A stretch of 64,000 nt of DNA, taken from the NCBI RefSeq assembly GCF_016056375.1, contig NZ_JAEDAE010000003.1:186001-250000 (forward strand), written 5' to 3'. Made by a program: the position numbers and the translations under genes. Positions 40,241 through 48,621 of this stretch are shown here, piece after piece. How positions within the stretch are numbered: the first letter of the stretch is position 1; every line of letters begins with the position of its first letter. Below the pieces are notes generated by a model. That model did no database searches. It was not told the DNA's origin and was given only the letters and a program-made list of their open reading frames with translations. This DNA is from Hymenobacter negativus. GTDB taxonomy: Bacteria > Bacteroidota > Bacteroidia > Cytophagales > Hymenobacteraceae.

Positions 40241-40957
40241 ATGAAATTTCTTCGTTCATCCCTTGCGTTCCTGTTCGCCCTGCTGCTGCTGGTAAACAAC
40301 TTCGCGCAAGCCCAGACCACTACCGTTTCGACTGACAAGCCGAAAGGCATGAGCAAAACCCTCAAAGGCGGCATCATTGGCGGCCTGGGCGGTGCAGTGG
40401 CTGGTGGCGTAGCTGGTCGTTTGATTGGCGGTAAGTCGGGCACGGCCAAAGGCGCTATCATTGGTGCCGTGGTAGGTGGTACCGCTGGTGCCCTCATCGG
40501 CCGCAAAATGGACAAGGCCGCCGCTGAGCTGCGCCGCGACCTAGAAGGCGCTACCGTAGAGCGCGTGGGCGAAGGCATCAAAATCACCTTCGCTTCGGGC
40601 ATTCTGTTCAACACTAACTCGTCGAGCCTGACCCCGGAAGCGGCCGGCAACATCGACCAGCTGGCCACCACGCTGAAAAAATACGCTGATACCAACGTCG
40701 TAATCGAAGGCCACACCGACAGCTCGGGTTCGGATGCCATCAACCAGCCCCTGTCGGAACGTCGGGCTCAGGCTGTGTCGAATGAAATCCAGGGCCAGGG
40801 CGTAGATGCTGCCCGCATCACGGCCAAAGGCTACGGTTCGAGCCAGCCCGTGGGCGACAACAGCACCGCCGCCGGCAAAGCTGCCAACCGTCGCGTAGAA
40901 GTAGCCATCTTCGCCAACGAAAAAATGCAGAAAGCCGCTAAAAAAGGCCAGCTGTAA
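40241..40957 (+). CDS. OmpA-family exported protein with glycine zipper
   Basis: 238 residues. Signal peptide to LVNNFAQAQ (no lipobox Cys, unlike the paralogue at 38812). Glycine zipper KGGIIGGLGGAVAGGVAGRL then AKGAIIGAVVGGTAGALIGR, then an OmpA domain (ASGILFNTNSSSLTPEAAG, EGHTDSSGSDAINQPLSERR, GYGSSQPVGDNSTAAGKAAN). Several stretches are identical to the first paralogue, including RKMDKAAAEL, VERVGEGIKITF and GYGSSQPVGDN. Outer-membrane/peptidoglycan-linked. Confidence 0.88.
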   Translation: MKFLRSSLAFLFALLLLVNNFAQAQTTTVSTDKPKGMSKTLKGGIIGGLGGAVAGGVAGRLIGGKSGTAKGAIIGAVVGGTAGALIGRKMDKAAAELRRDLEGATVERVGEGIKITFASGILFNTNSSSLTPEAAGNIDQLATTLKKYADTNVVIEGHTDSSGSDAINQPLSERRAQAVSNEIQGQGVDAARITAKGYGSSQPVGDNSTAAGKAANRRVEVAIFANEKMQKAAKKGQL

Positions 40958-40995
40958 GACAAAGCCGGTGGTGTAAGAGCCGCCGGTATTCAACT

Positions 40996-41025
40996 AAAAA
41001 GGCGACCAGCTTGGTCGCCTTTTTT
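40996..41025 (+). terminator. Rho-independent terminator
   Basis: GGCGACCA (41001) pairs with TGGTCGCC (41012) around a three-base loop, with A5 before and T7 after. Confidence 0.88.
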
Positions 41026-41101
41026 TATGCCAATGAAACAGCGCGGAGGCAATGCGGTAGAAATTGGGCAACTTTGCCCGGAGCTAAACGGTAAACCCGT
41101 C

Positions 41102-41875
41102 ATGCCTTCTCCCGACGCTACCTACGCCTCGCCCGCCGCCGAAAAAGCCTGGGCCGACCACCAGATTCTCGACCATTTCTACGGCCACCTGCCGCCCGAG
41201 CCGCGCCGCACGCCCATGCGCGAGCTCATTTCCACGGTCCTCTCGCACCGCACCACCCACGCCGATGAGGAGCTGGCCTACGACCGCATGCTGGAAGCCT
41301 TCGGCGACTGGGCCGGGGTGGAGGCCGCGCCCACGCCGGAGCTGGCCCACGCCATCCGGACTACGCGCTGGCCCGATACCCAAGCGCCTCGCATTCAGGA
41401 AATCCTGCGCCGCATCCGGGCCGAAACGGGCGGGCCGTTCGACCTGGATTTCCTGGCCGACTGGCCTACCGAAAAGGGCATGGCCTGGCTCACCGATATG
41501 CCCGGTATCGGCCTGAAAACAGCTTCATTGGTATTGCTTTTCAATTACCACAAGCCGGTGCTGCCGGTGGATACGCACGTGCACCGCGTGGCGCAGCGGG
41601 TGGGTTTTCTGGGGCCTAAGGTATCGGTGGAGAAGGCCCATGGTGTGTTGCTGGCCCTGCTGCCGGCCGATGCCGAAACGTTGTTCAACTTCCACAAGCA
41701 CAATTACTGGCACGGCCAGCAGATTTGCTTTTTCCTGAAGCCCAATTGCGCCCGCTGCCCGCTTAAGGGCTTCTGCAACTACTATCAGGAGCATTTTGGC
41801 GAAGCCACGGCCGAGGCGCTGGCGGCCACGCCGGCTAAGTGGGACGCCGCGGCCTGGGGCAAGCTGCCGCATTAA
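41102..41875 (+). CDS. nth: Endonuclease III-family DNA glycosylase
   Basis: 257 residues. HhH-GPD fold: helix-hairpin-helix MPGIGLKTASLVLL with the catalytic Lys, then PVDTHVHRVAQRVGF with the catalytic Asp, and a C-terminal [4Fe-4S] loop C-x6-C-x2-C-x5-C (CFFLKPNCARCPLKGFC). Removes oxidised pyrimidines and cleaves the abasic site. The frame is open from 41027, but that ATG lies inside the preceding terminator's T-run; ATG 41102 (MPSPDATYASPAAEK) is chosen. It is longer than E. coli Nth (211 aa) at both ends, so it may be a side branch of the family. Confidence 0.85.
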   Translation: MPSPDATYASPAAEKAWADHQILDHFYGHLPPEPRRTPMRELISTVLSHRTTHADEELAYDRMLEAFGDWAGVEAAPTPELAHAIRTTRWPDTQAPRIQEILRRIRAETGGPFDLDFLADWPTEKGMAWLTDMPGIGLKTASLVLLFNYHKPVLPVDTHVHRVAQRVGFLGPKVSVEKAHGVLLALLPADAETLFNFHKHNYWHGQQICFFLKPNCARCPLKGFCNYYQEHFGEATAEALAATPAKWDAAAWGKLPH

Positions 41876-41880
41876 TTTTG

Positions 41881-41980
41881 TAGCGCGGGCTTTTGGTCCG
41901 CGAGTTGAAAACTATTCAGGTGCCTGCTCGGTAGCTCGCAATTAAAAATCAATTCATGCGCGGACTAAAAGTCCGCGCTA
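41881..41980. repeat. REP-like inverted repeat overlapping upstream region of radical SAM gene
   Basis: Arms 41881-41909 and 41953-41980 are inverted, each itself built on the palindrome CGCGGACTAAAAGTCCGCG (the left arm carries two changes). An in-frame ATG at 41956 lies inside the right arm, so the gene start was placed after the repeat at 41986. Confidence 0.75.
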
Positions 41981-41985
41981 CCGCC

Positions 41986-42972
41986 ATGCGCCTCGTCAAG
42001 CACCCCGTACTCTGCAATTATTACGTCACGTACCGCTGCAATGCGAAGTGCGCGTTTTGCGACATCTGGGAGAAGCCCTCGCCTTACATCACGCTCGAAG
42101 ATGTGGACCGCAACCTGCGCGACCTCAAGCGGCTGGGAGTGTCCGTCATTGACTTCACCGGGGGCGAGCCGCTGCTGCATCGGCAGCTGCCCGAGTTTCT
42201 GGCGCTGGCGCGGGAGTTGGGCTTCATCACCACCGTCACCACCAACGGCCTGCTCTACCCCAAAAACGCCGAGAAGCTGCGCGGCAAGGTCGACATGCTG
42301 CACTTCTCGCTCGACTCGGCCGACCGAGACACCCACGACCTGGGCCGGGGCGTGGCCTGCTACGATTTCGTGCTCGAAAGCATCCGCGTGGCCAAAGAGC
42401 TGGGCGAGCGGCCGGACATCCTCTTCACCGTCTTCCGCAAAAACCTGAAGGATTTGGAAGCCATGTACCGCGACATCACCCAGCCCAACGGCCTCGTGCT
42501 CATTCTCAACCCCGCCTTCGAGTACGGCGACGTGGAAACCGGCGAGCAACTCACCCCCGAGGAACTGGACTACCTCTCAGCCTTCGGCAAGCGCAAGGGC
42601 GTGTATCTGAACGAGGCCTTCATCCAACTGCGGCGCGACGGCGGCAACCACATTGCCGCGCCCGTGTGCCGGGCCGCCAGCACCACGCTCGTCATCTCGC
42701 CCAGCAACGAGCTGGTGCTGCCCTGCTACCACCTCGGCGAACAGAAATTTCCCATTGAGGGCAAGCTATACGAACTCTACAACGCGCCCGAAACCCAGCG
42801 CTTGGCTGCCCTCGAAGGCCGCCTGCCCGCCTGCGAGGGCTGCACCATCAATTGCTACATGCAGCCCAGCTTCGCGGTCGAAACCAGCAAGTATTTCTGG
42901 CAGGCGCTGCCCAGCACGCTGAAGTATAACTGGGAGAAGGGCACGTGGAAGCGGCTCGTGGGGGTGGGGTAG
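41986..42972 (+). CDS. Radical SAM protein with SPASM-like cysteine-rich C-terminus
   Basis: 328 residues. Cluster motif C18-x3-C22-x2-C25 (YRCNAKCAFC) binds the [4Fe-4S] that cleaves S-adenosylmethionine; DFTGGEPLLHR is the SAM-binding GGE; TTVTTNGLL and MLHFSLDSADRDTHD fit the barrel. The C-terminal part holds PVCRAAS, LVLPCYHLGE and ACEGCTINC, enough Cys for an auxiliary cluster as in SPASM or twitch domains. Substrate not known; no peptide-precursor gene was recognised next to it. ATG 41986 follows a REP-like repeat. Confidence 0.85.
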   Translation: MRLVKHPVLCNYYVTYRCNAKCAFCDIWEKPSPYITLEDVDRNLRDLKRLGVSVIDFTGGEPLLHRQLPEFLALARELGFITTVTTNGLLYPKNAEKLRGKVDMLHFSLDSADRDTHDLGRGVACYDFVLESIRVAKELGERPDILFTVFRKNLKDLEAMYRDITQPNGLVLILNPAFEYGDVETGEQLTPEELDYLSAFGKRKGVYLNEAFIQLRRDGGNHIAAPVCRAASTTLVISPSNELVLPCYHLGEQKFPIEGKLYELYNAPETQRLAALEGRLPACEGCTINCYMQPSFAVETSKYFWQALPSTLKYNWEKGTWKRLVGVG

Positions 42973-42988
42973 AACCGTTAAATCGTCT

Positions 42989-43086
42989 GTCATCCTGAGC
43001 GCAGCGAAGGACCTTATCACGCTTGTTCCGATTGAAATTGCAAACAGTTCTGGCGTGATAAGGTCCTTCGCTGCGCTCAGGATGAC
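42989..43086. repeat. Perfect 34-bp inverted repeat, GTCATCCTGAGC family
   Basis: Arms 42989-43022 and 43053-43086 are exact inverted copies separated by 30 bases. The same arm (32 of 34 bases) occurs in inverted pair at 51729-51815, with a different loop and the same upstream AACCGT context. Intergenic, just before the carbonic anhydrase-like gene. Confidence 0.92.
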
Positions 43087-43111
43087 AACGAAAAAAATAA
43101 CCTCAACCTCC

Positions 43112-43624
43112 ATGCCCGCCCTCATCCTCCCCGTTCACGGTATCTCGCCCACCATCCCCGCCGACTGCTATGTTGCCGACAATGCTACTATCATCGGCGA
43201 CGTGGAGCTAGGCAGTAAGTGCACCGTCTGGTTCACGGCCGTCATTCGCGGCGACGTGCACCGCATCCGCATCGGCGACGAAACCAATATCCAGGACGGC
43301 GCGGTGCTGCACTGCACTTACCAGAAAGCTACGCTAAGCATCGGCAGCCGCGTGAGCATTGGGCACCGGGCGCTGGTGCACGGCTGCACCGTGGAGGACG
43401 ACGTGCTCATCGGCATGGGCGCCATCGTGATGGACCACGCCGTGGTGGGCACCGGCTGCATCATCGCGGCCGGGGCCGTGGTACTGGAAAATTTCGTGTG
43501 CGAGCCGGGCTTTCTCTACGCCGGGGTGCCGGCCAAAAAAATCAAGCCCGTGACGGAGGCCCAGCGCGAAGGCCTGAAGCGCACCGCCGCCAATTACCAG
43601 ACCTACGCCAGCTGGCTGAAGTAA
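43112..43624 (+). CDS. Gamma-carbonic anhydrase family protein
   Basis: 170 residues of left-handed beta-helix hexapeptide repeats (NATIIGDVELGSKCTVWFTAVIRGDVHRIRIGDETNIQDGAVLH). The family's metal-site histidines are visible in GAVLHCTY, IGHRALVHGC. C-terminal helix ITEAQ-type segment VTEAQREGLKRTAANYQTYASWLK. Likely YrdA/PaaY-like metal-binding enzyme; carbonic anhydrase activity not assured. ATG 43112 (MPALILPVHG); the frame open to 43055 runs through the right arm of the inverted repeat and is rejected as coding. Confidence 0.88.
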   Translation: MPALILPVHGISPTIPADCYVADNATIIGDVELGSKCTVWFTAVIRGDVHRIRIGDETNIQDGAVLHCTYQKATLSIGSRVSIGHRALVHGCTVEDDVLIGMGAIVMDHAVVGTGCIIAAGAVVLENFVCEPGFLYAGVPAKKIKPVTEAQREGLKRTAANYQTYASWLK

Positions 43625-43649
43625 GGCAGCAGGGGTGCCTGCTGCCGAA

Positions 43650-43740
43650 TTGGAACTCCAAACTGCCCGGCAGGGACCCCTGCTGCCCTCTTTGGATTTC
43701 AAACTGCCCGGCAGGGCCCCCTGCTGTAGAGTTGGAACTT
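43650..43740. repeat. Short tandem repeat, about 41-base unit
   Basis: Units beginning TTGGAACTCCAAACTG, TTGGATTTCAAACTG and TTGGAACTTCAAACTG start at 43650, 43692 and 43732; the first two continue CCCGGCAGGG...CCCCTGCTG. Imperfect, intergenic. Confidence 0.65.
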
Positions 43741-43742
43741 CA

Positions 43743-43815
43743 AACTGGCCATAAACAAGTGTTTCCGCCGAGTTGGGAATTCCAACCGGGCGGAAACACT
43801 TGTTTATGGCCAGTT
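43743..43815. repeat. Perfect 27-bp inverted repeat, possible bidirectional terminator
   Basis: Arms 43743-43769 and 43789-43815 are exact inverted copies around a 19-base loop that itself contains GGGAATTCC. It lies between the convergent carbonic anhydrase and CorC-type genes; no clear U-tract. Confidence 0.85.
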
Positions 43816-43823
43816 CGGGTTTT

Positions 43824-45158
43824 CTACACCTCGTCGCTCAACTCGCCGCGCGGGGCTTCGCGCTCGGCGGGCGTGGTCACACGGAGCTGCACCAGCTCTA
43901 CGGCGCGGCGCGAGCGTTGCAGCACGCGGAACTCGTAGGGGTCGAGCACGGCCACGTCGCCCACTTCCGGGATGCTGCCGTAGATGACGTTGAGCAGGCC
44001 GCCCACGGTTTCGTAGTCGTCGCCCTCGGGCAGGGGGTAGGGGAGGAATTCGTTGGCGTCGGGGATGGCGGTGGCGGGGTTCACGCGGTACTCGTCCTCG
44101 GCCACTTTCTCCACCACGGGCACCTCGTTGTCATACTCGTCCTGGATTTCGCCCACCAATTCTTCCATGATGTCCTCGATGGTGACGATGCCCGACACGC
44201 CGCCGAACTCGTCGCTCACGATGGCCATCACAATGTGCTTGCGCTGGAACTGGCGCAGCAGGCGGTTGATTTTCTTGGTTTCGGGCACGAAGTAGGGCGG
44301 GCGCATGATGCGCGCCAACTCCACGGCCTCACCGCGCCGGATGATGGGCAGCAGGTCCTTCACATTGAGCACGCCCACGATGTTGTCGATGTTGCCCTCG
44401 TACACCGGCATGCGCGAGAAGCCTTCGCTGAACACGAGGTCGAGGATGGTATCGGCGGGCGCGTTCACGTCCAGGGCCGAGAGTTTGGTGCGGGGCACCA
44501 TAATCTGCTTCACCATGCGGTCGTTGAACTGAAACACGTTCTCAATCAGCTCGTGCTCAGAGTCCTGAATTTCGCCGCTTTCCTTGCTCTGGTCGAGCAG
44601 CAGGCGCAGCTCGTCGGAAGTGTGGGCCTCAGTACCGTGCACGTTCTGGATGCCCACCGCGCCCAGCATCAGGTTGCTGGCTTTGGAAAGAAACCAGGTG
44701 AGGGGCCGCGTGATGAAATAGAAGCCGCGCAACGGCAGCACCAGCGCCAGGCTCACCGCCTCGGGCCGCTGAATGGCCAGCGCTTTCGGAAACAGCTCGC
44801 CGAACAGCACGTGCATAAACGTCAGCACAATCAGGCCCAGGCCCACGGCCAGGCTGTGCGCCGTGAGGGCCGAAATGGGCAGGCCCAGCCGGGGCAGGAA
44901 GCCCAGAAAAATTTCCGTGAACAGCTCTTCGCCCACCGCACCCAGAAGCAGCGAGGCAATGGTAACGCCCAACTGCGTGGCCGACAGGTAGTCGTAGAGT
45001 CGGTGCAGCACGCCCAGGGCCTGGCCGGCCAGCCGGCTGCCTTCCTTGGCTTTAATTTCGAGCTGCGAGAGGCGCACACGAATCAGCGAGAATTCGGCGG
45101 CCACGAAAAATCCGTTTACTAAGACGAGTAAGACGGTCAGAAGTATTTGTAAACCCAT
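43824..45158 (-). CDS. CNNM/CorC-type hemolysin-family membrane protein
   Basis: 444 residues from ATG 45158 (MGLQILLTVLLVLVNGFFVAAEFSLIRVR). Four-helix DUF21 membrane domain (residues 1-190), CBS pair (MVPRTKLSALDVNAPADTIL...YEGNIDNIVGVLNVKDL..., KKINRLLRQFQRKHIVMAIV, DEFGGVSGIVTIEDIMEELVGEI) and a C-terminal CorC_HlyC domain (DDYETVGGLLNVIYGSIPEVGDV). Family members act in Mg2+/Co2+ homeostasis or efflux; hemolysin naming is historical. Confidence 0.9.
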   Translation of the reverse strand: MGLQILLTVLLVLVNGFFVAAEFSLIRVRLSQLEIKAKEGSRLAGQALGVLHRLYDYLSATQLGVTIASLLLGAVGEELFTEIFLGFLPRLGLPISALTAHSLAVGLGLIVLTFMHVLFGELFPKALAIQRPEAVSLALVLPLRGFYFITRPLTWFLSKASNLMLGAVGIQNVHGTEAHTSDELRLLLDQSKESGEIQDSEHELIENVFQFNDRMVKQIMVPRTKLSALDVNAPADTILDLVFSEGFSRMPVYEGNIDNIVGVLNVKDLLPIIRRGEAVELARIMRPPYFVPETKKINRLLRQFQRKHIVMAIVSDEFGGVSGIVTIEDIMEELVGEIQDEYDNEVPVVEKVAEDEYRVNPATAIPDANEFLPYPLPEGDDYETVGGLLNVIYGSIPEVGDVAVLDPYEFRVLQRSRRAVELVQLRVTTPAEREAPRGELSDEV

Positions 45159-45277
45159 GTCGGCGGCCCCCGCGACGCGTTCGGTCTGAGGGCCTTTGTA
45201 GCCCAAAAGTACGCAGTCCGACGCAGGTGGTTGGTGTGCTGAACTTTTAACTCACCGGTTTGTCATGTAGCGGGACT

Positions 45278-45285
45278 TAATTTTG
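45278..45285 (+). promoter_or_regulatory. -7 promoter element for dsbD
   Basis: TAATTTTG, exact fit to TAnnTTTG, with TTTG at 45259-45262 but only 15 bases between. Leader of about 130 bases to the dsbD ATG. Confidence 0.4.
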
Positions 45286-45424
45286 GGGCCCGAAGTAGGT
45301 GTAAGCCTCGACCGGCTGGCCCGACTGCCCATTGCCTCCAACAGGGTATTTGCAACGAGAACGGCCCTTTGCCGGTTAGGAAGAAGCCAGGCGTGGCCAA
45401 CGATAACGCGTCATTCAATTACCA

Positions 45425-47662
45425 ATGAAGAATTTTCGGATACTGACTGCGGTGCTGCTCTGGCTGGGCCTGATGGGGCCGGCCACCGCCCAGATTCTCA
45501 CGCCCACCCACCTGAGTACCGCCCTGAGCAAGCCCACCGCCAAAGTGGGCGAGGAAGTCGAGCTCATCATCAACGCCCGCATCGACGACAAGTGGCACCT
45601 CTACGCTTCCGATTTCAGCGATGAAGTGGGGCCGGTGGTGTTCACGCTCAAGTTCAAGCCCAGTCCGGCCTACGAGGTGGTGGGCAAACTGCAGGCCATC
45701 AAGTCGCACCACGAGCAGGACGAGGTGTTCAAGGGCGAAGTGGCCTTCTGGGAGAAAACCGGCCAGATGCGCCAGCGCATCAAAGTCCTGCAGCCCGGCC
45801 CGCTCACCGTCTCGGCCGATGCCGATTACCAGAGCTGCACCAGCGTAGATGGCAAGTGCGTGCCTGGCAACGAAACCCTGAAATTCGGCCCGCTGGAAGT
45901 GACCGGCGCGGCGGCCACTCCCGCCAAAGCCACCGGCGCTGTGGCGCCCGCCGCAACTACTACGGCTACGTCCGTTGCGGCTGCTCCGGCTACTACGGCC
46001 ACGCCTCCTGCGACTGCTGCCACTCCCGTCGCCACTGTTGCTCCTGATACTAACGTTGCCCCGACTGCTGCGCCCGCGCTCGCCCGGCCCGCCGCCCCAG
46101 CCGCCAGCGCCTCAAATGACACCAAAGCTGCCCCCGCGCCCGCCGTGGCCGATGTTGCGCTCAACGCCGACCCCGTGAACAAGGCCGGCGGCTTGTGGGC
46201 TTTCGCGCTGCTGGCTTTCACCTTTGGCCTGGCCGCCCTCATCACCCCCTGCGTGTTCCCGATGGTGCCGATGACGGTTTCGCTCTTCACCAGCGGCAAC
46301 GACAGCCGCCAGCGCGGCATATTCAAGGCCCTCGTGTACGGGGCCAGCATCATCGGTATTTATGTGTTGATGGGCGTGCTAGTGTCGGTGCTGTTGGGCG
46401 AAGACGGCCCCAACCTTATTGCCACGCACTGGATTCCGAACCTGATTTTCTTTGTGGTTTTCGTGGTGTTTGGCCTGTCGTTTCTGGGCTTGTTTGAAAT
46501 CACACTGCCCCACCAGATTGTGAATACCGTGGATGCGCAGGCGGATAAAGGCGGCTGGGCCGGCATCTTTTTCATGGCTCTCACGCTGGTGGTGGTGTCG
46601 TTTTCGTGCACCGCGCCCATTGTGGGCAGCATCCTGAGCATGGCCGCCCGGGGCGAGCGGATTACGCCCATTGTGGGCATGCTGGGCTTCTCGCTGGCGT
46701 TTGCGCTGCCATTCACGCTGTTTGCCATCTTCCCCTCGTGGCTGAAAAGCCTGCCCCGCTCCGGCGGCTGGCTGAACACGGTGAAAGTCGTGCTGGGCTT
46801 CATTGAGTTGATGCTGGCCCTCAAATTCCTGAGCACCGCCGACCTGGCATACCACTGGCACCTGCTCAACCGCGACGTGTACATCGTGCTCTGGATTGTG
46901 CTTTCGGCACTGCTGGGCTTCTACCTGCTGGGCAAGTTCCGCCTCTCGCACGACTCGCCCCTCGACCACCTCAGCGTAGGCCGCCTGCTAATGGCCGTGC
47001 TAGCCTTCGCCTTCACCGTGTACCTGGTGCCGGGCCTGTTTGGTGCCCCGCTGCCACTGCTGGCCGGCTACCTCCCGCCCCAGAGCAAGCACGATTTCAC
47101 GGTAGCTTCGGCCGAAGGCGCGGCGGCACCTGCCGTAGCCGCCAGCAGTGCCGCCACACAAGAAACTCCACGCTTCGGCGATTTCTTGGAGTTGCCCCAC
47201 AACCTCGCGGGCTATTTTGACCTGGAGCAGGCCAAGCGCGTGGCCCGGCTGCAGCACAAGCCCATTTTTGTTGACTTCACCGGCCACGCCTGCGTGAACT
47301 GCCGCAAAATGGAGGCCACCGTGTGGAGCGACCCGCAGGTGCTCACCCAACTGCGCAATGACTACGTGGTGGTAGCCCTGTATGTGGACGATAAAACCGA
47401 GCTGCCCCAAAATGAGTGGTACACCTCCGCCCACGACAACCAGCTGAAAACCACCCTCGGTAAGCAGAATGCTGACCTGCAGATAACGCGCTACGGCATC
47501 AACGCGCAGCCGTATTATGTAATTCTTGATGCCGACGATGCAACCAATAAGCCGTTGGTGACGCCTATTGCCTATGAGCCCGACGTGGCGCAATTCAGTA
47601 CCTTTTTGCAAGCGGGCTCCAGGCAGTTTCGCAACCAGCGCGGCCCCGTGGCGGCTCGCTGA
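45425..47662 (+). CDS. dsbD: Thiol:disulfide interchange protein DsbD
   Basis: 745 residues. Signal peptide to GPATAQ; periplasmic alpha domain (ARIDDKWHLYASDF) with the Cys pair QSCTSVDGKCVPG near 139-145; an unusually long Ala/Thr/Pro-rich linker (about 165-245); eight-helix membrane domain with ALITPCVFPMVPMTVSLF and FSCTAPIVGS holding the two membrane cysteines; C-terminal thioredoxin-like gamma domain with FVDFTGHACVNCRKMEATVW (CxxC). It carries electrons from cytoplasmic thioredoxin to periplasmic disulfides. Much longer than E. coli DsbD (565 aa) mainly because of the linker. Confidence 0.93.
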   Translation: MKNFRILTAVLLWLGLMGPATAQILTPTHLSTALSKPTAKVGEEVELIINARIDDKWHLYASDFSDEVGPVVFTLKFKPSPAYEVVGKLQAIKSHHEQDEVFKGEVAFWEKTGQMRQRIKVLQPGPLTVSADADYQSCTSVDGKCVPGNETLKFGPLEVTGAAATPAKATGAVAPAATTTATSVAAAPATTATPPATAATPVATVAPDTNVAPTAAPALARPAAPAASASNDTKAAPAPAVADVALNADPVNKAGGLWAFALLAFTFGLAALITPCVFPMVPMTVSLFTSGNDSRQRGIFKALVYGASIIGIYVLMGVLVSVLLGEDGPNLIATHWIPNLIFFVVFVVFGLSFLGLFEITLPHQIVNTVDAQADKGGWAGIFFMALTLVVVSFSCTAPIVGSILSMAARGERITPIVGMLGFSLAFALPFTLFAIFPSWLKSLPRSGGWLNTVKVVLGFIELMLALKFLSTADLAYHWHLLNRDVYIVLWIVLSALLGFYLLGKFRLSHDSPLDHLSVGRLLMAVLAFAFTVYLVPGLFGAPLPLLAGYLPPQSKHDFTVASAEGAAAPAVAASSAATQETPRFGDFLELPHNLAGYFDLEQAKRVARLQHKPIFVDFTGHACVNCRKMEATVWSDPQVLTQLRNDYVVVALYVDDKTELPQNEWYTSAHDNQLKTTLGKQNADLQITRYGINAQPYYVILDADDATNKPLVTPIAYEPDVAQFSTFLQAGSRQFRNQRGPVAAR

Positions 47663-48068
47663 AAATCAGTTGACTAGGTTCGTGGCGGTAGCAGAAACCA
47701 ACCCCAAACGATTGAAAGCACGAAGAGGCGGCCCCCACCCAGAGGCCGCCTCTTACAAGTGTGAGGAGCGCACCCACCCAGATGCGCGGCCTCGTTTTCC
47801 CCTCTTCTCCTCCGTATCCAACCACGGCCGTAACAAAAGGAAGTATCCTTTTGTGAAGAACTTAGCGCGTAACATTGCCGAGGTATCGGCCCTGTTCCAT
47901 ACGCTGTTGGGTTCCTGCTTAGCACCGTGGCCTTCTGCCTAGGATTGTAACAAATGTAAGATGTCTGGTTAGATGATGCAAATAATTCTTTCATTTAACG
48001 GGAACTTTGCAATAAATTTAATTTTTAGCGTTTAATTCAACACACTTTCTAACTCCTTTCCGCAAAAA
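47663..48068. promoter_or_regulatory. Intergenic region between dsbD and Lrp gene
   Basis: 406 bases without a gene. A stem AAGAGGCGGCC (47723) / GGCCGCCTCTT (47744) follows dsbD and probably ends it, though the T-run is poor; a small hairpin AAAAGGA/TCCTTTT lies at 47838. The last 120 bases are AT-rich and must hold the promoter of the Lrp gene; no exact TAnnTTTG was found there. Confidence 0.4.
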
Positions 48069-48533
48069 ATGGCCAGAAATTACGAACTTGATGACACCGA
48101 CCGGAATATTCTGAACTTATTGATTCAGGATGCGAAGATGCCGTACACCGAAATTGCCCGAAAAGTCAACGTTTCGGGCGGCACCGTGCACGTGCGAATG
48201 GCCCGGCTTGAGGAGTTGGGCATTGTGCAGGGCGCAACCCTGCGCATCGATTACCAGAAGCTGGGGTACGGCGTAAGTGCCTTCTTGGGCATCTACCTAC
48301 TGAAAAGCTCGGTGTACACCAGCGTGGTGCAGCAGCTGCGCGAAATACCGGAGGTGGTGAGCATCAACTTCACCACCGGTGCCTATGGCGTATTTGCGCG
48401 CTTGGTGTGCCGCGACACGCAGCATCTGCGCGACGTGCTCCACGACCGCATTCAGCCGATTGACGGCATCGAGCGCACCGAAACCCTAATTTCGCTGGAA
48501 GAAGTAGTCAACCGGCCCACGCAGCTCACGTAG
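48069..48533 (+). CDS. Lrp/AsnC-family transcription regulator
   Basis: 154 residues. N-terminal winged helix (LDDTDRNILNLLIQDAKMPYTEIARKVNVSGGTVHVRMARLEELGIV, residues 7-53), then an AsnC/RAM ligand-binding fold (GYGVSAFLGIYLLKSS, VVSINFTTGAYGVFARLVCRD). The recognition helix reads SGGTVHVRMARL. Such proteins respond to amino acids and act on their own and other genes. Free-standing; target unknown. Confidence 0.92.
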   Translation: MARNYELDDTDRNILNLLIQDAKMPYTEIARKVNVSGGTVHVRMARLEELGIVQGATLRIDYQKLGYGVSAFLGIYLLKSSVYTSVVQQLREIPEVVSINFTTGAYGVFARLVCRDTQHLRDVLHDRIQPIDGIERTETLISLEEVVNRPTQLT

Positions 48534-48552
48534 CTGCACCGGCGCGAATGCC

Positions 48553-48609
48553 AACAGCCACCAGAACTGCTCCAAACACATGATTGGAGCAATTCTGGTG
48601 GCTGTTTTT
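48553..48609 (+). terminator. Strong Rho-independent terminator after Lrp gene
   Basis: AACAGCCACCAGAA (48553) pairs exactly with TTCTGGTGGCTGTT (48592); a second inner stem TGCTCCAA/TTGGAGCA extends it. Followed by a T-run; also serves the convergent SPFH gene's end region. Confidence 0.88.
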
Positions 48610-48621
48610 GTGTGGTTGATT

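Noticed and set aside
41027..41101. Longer N-terminus for the endonuclease III homologue
   Set aside because: The ATG at 41027 lies in the T-run of the preceding terminator and the extra residues do not look like the family.
43055..43111. N-terminal extension of the carbonic anhydrase-like gene
   Set aside because: It is encoded by the right arm of the inverted repeat at 43053-43086; ATG 43112 gives the normal family start.
45283..45624. 113-codon plus-strand frame ahead of and overlapping dsbD
   Set aside because: Overlaps the dsbD signal and alpha domain in another frame; no family features.
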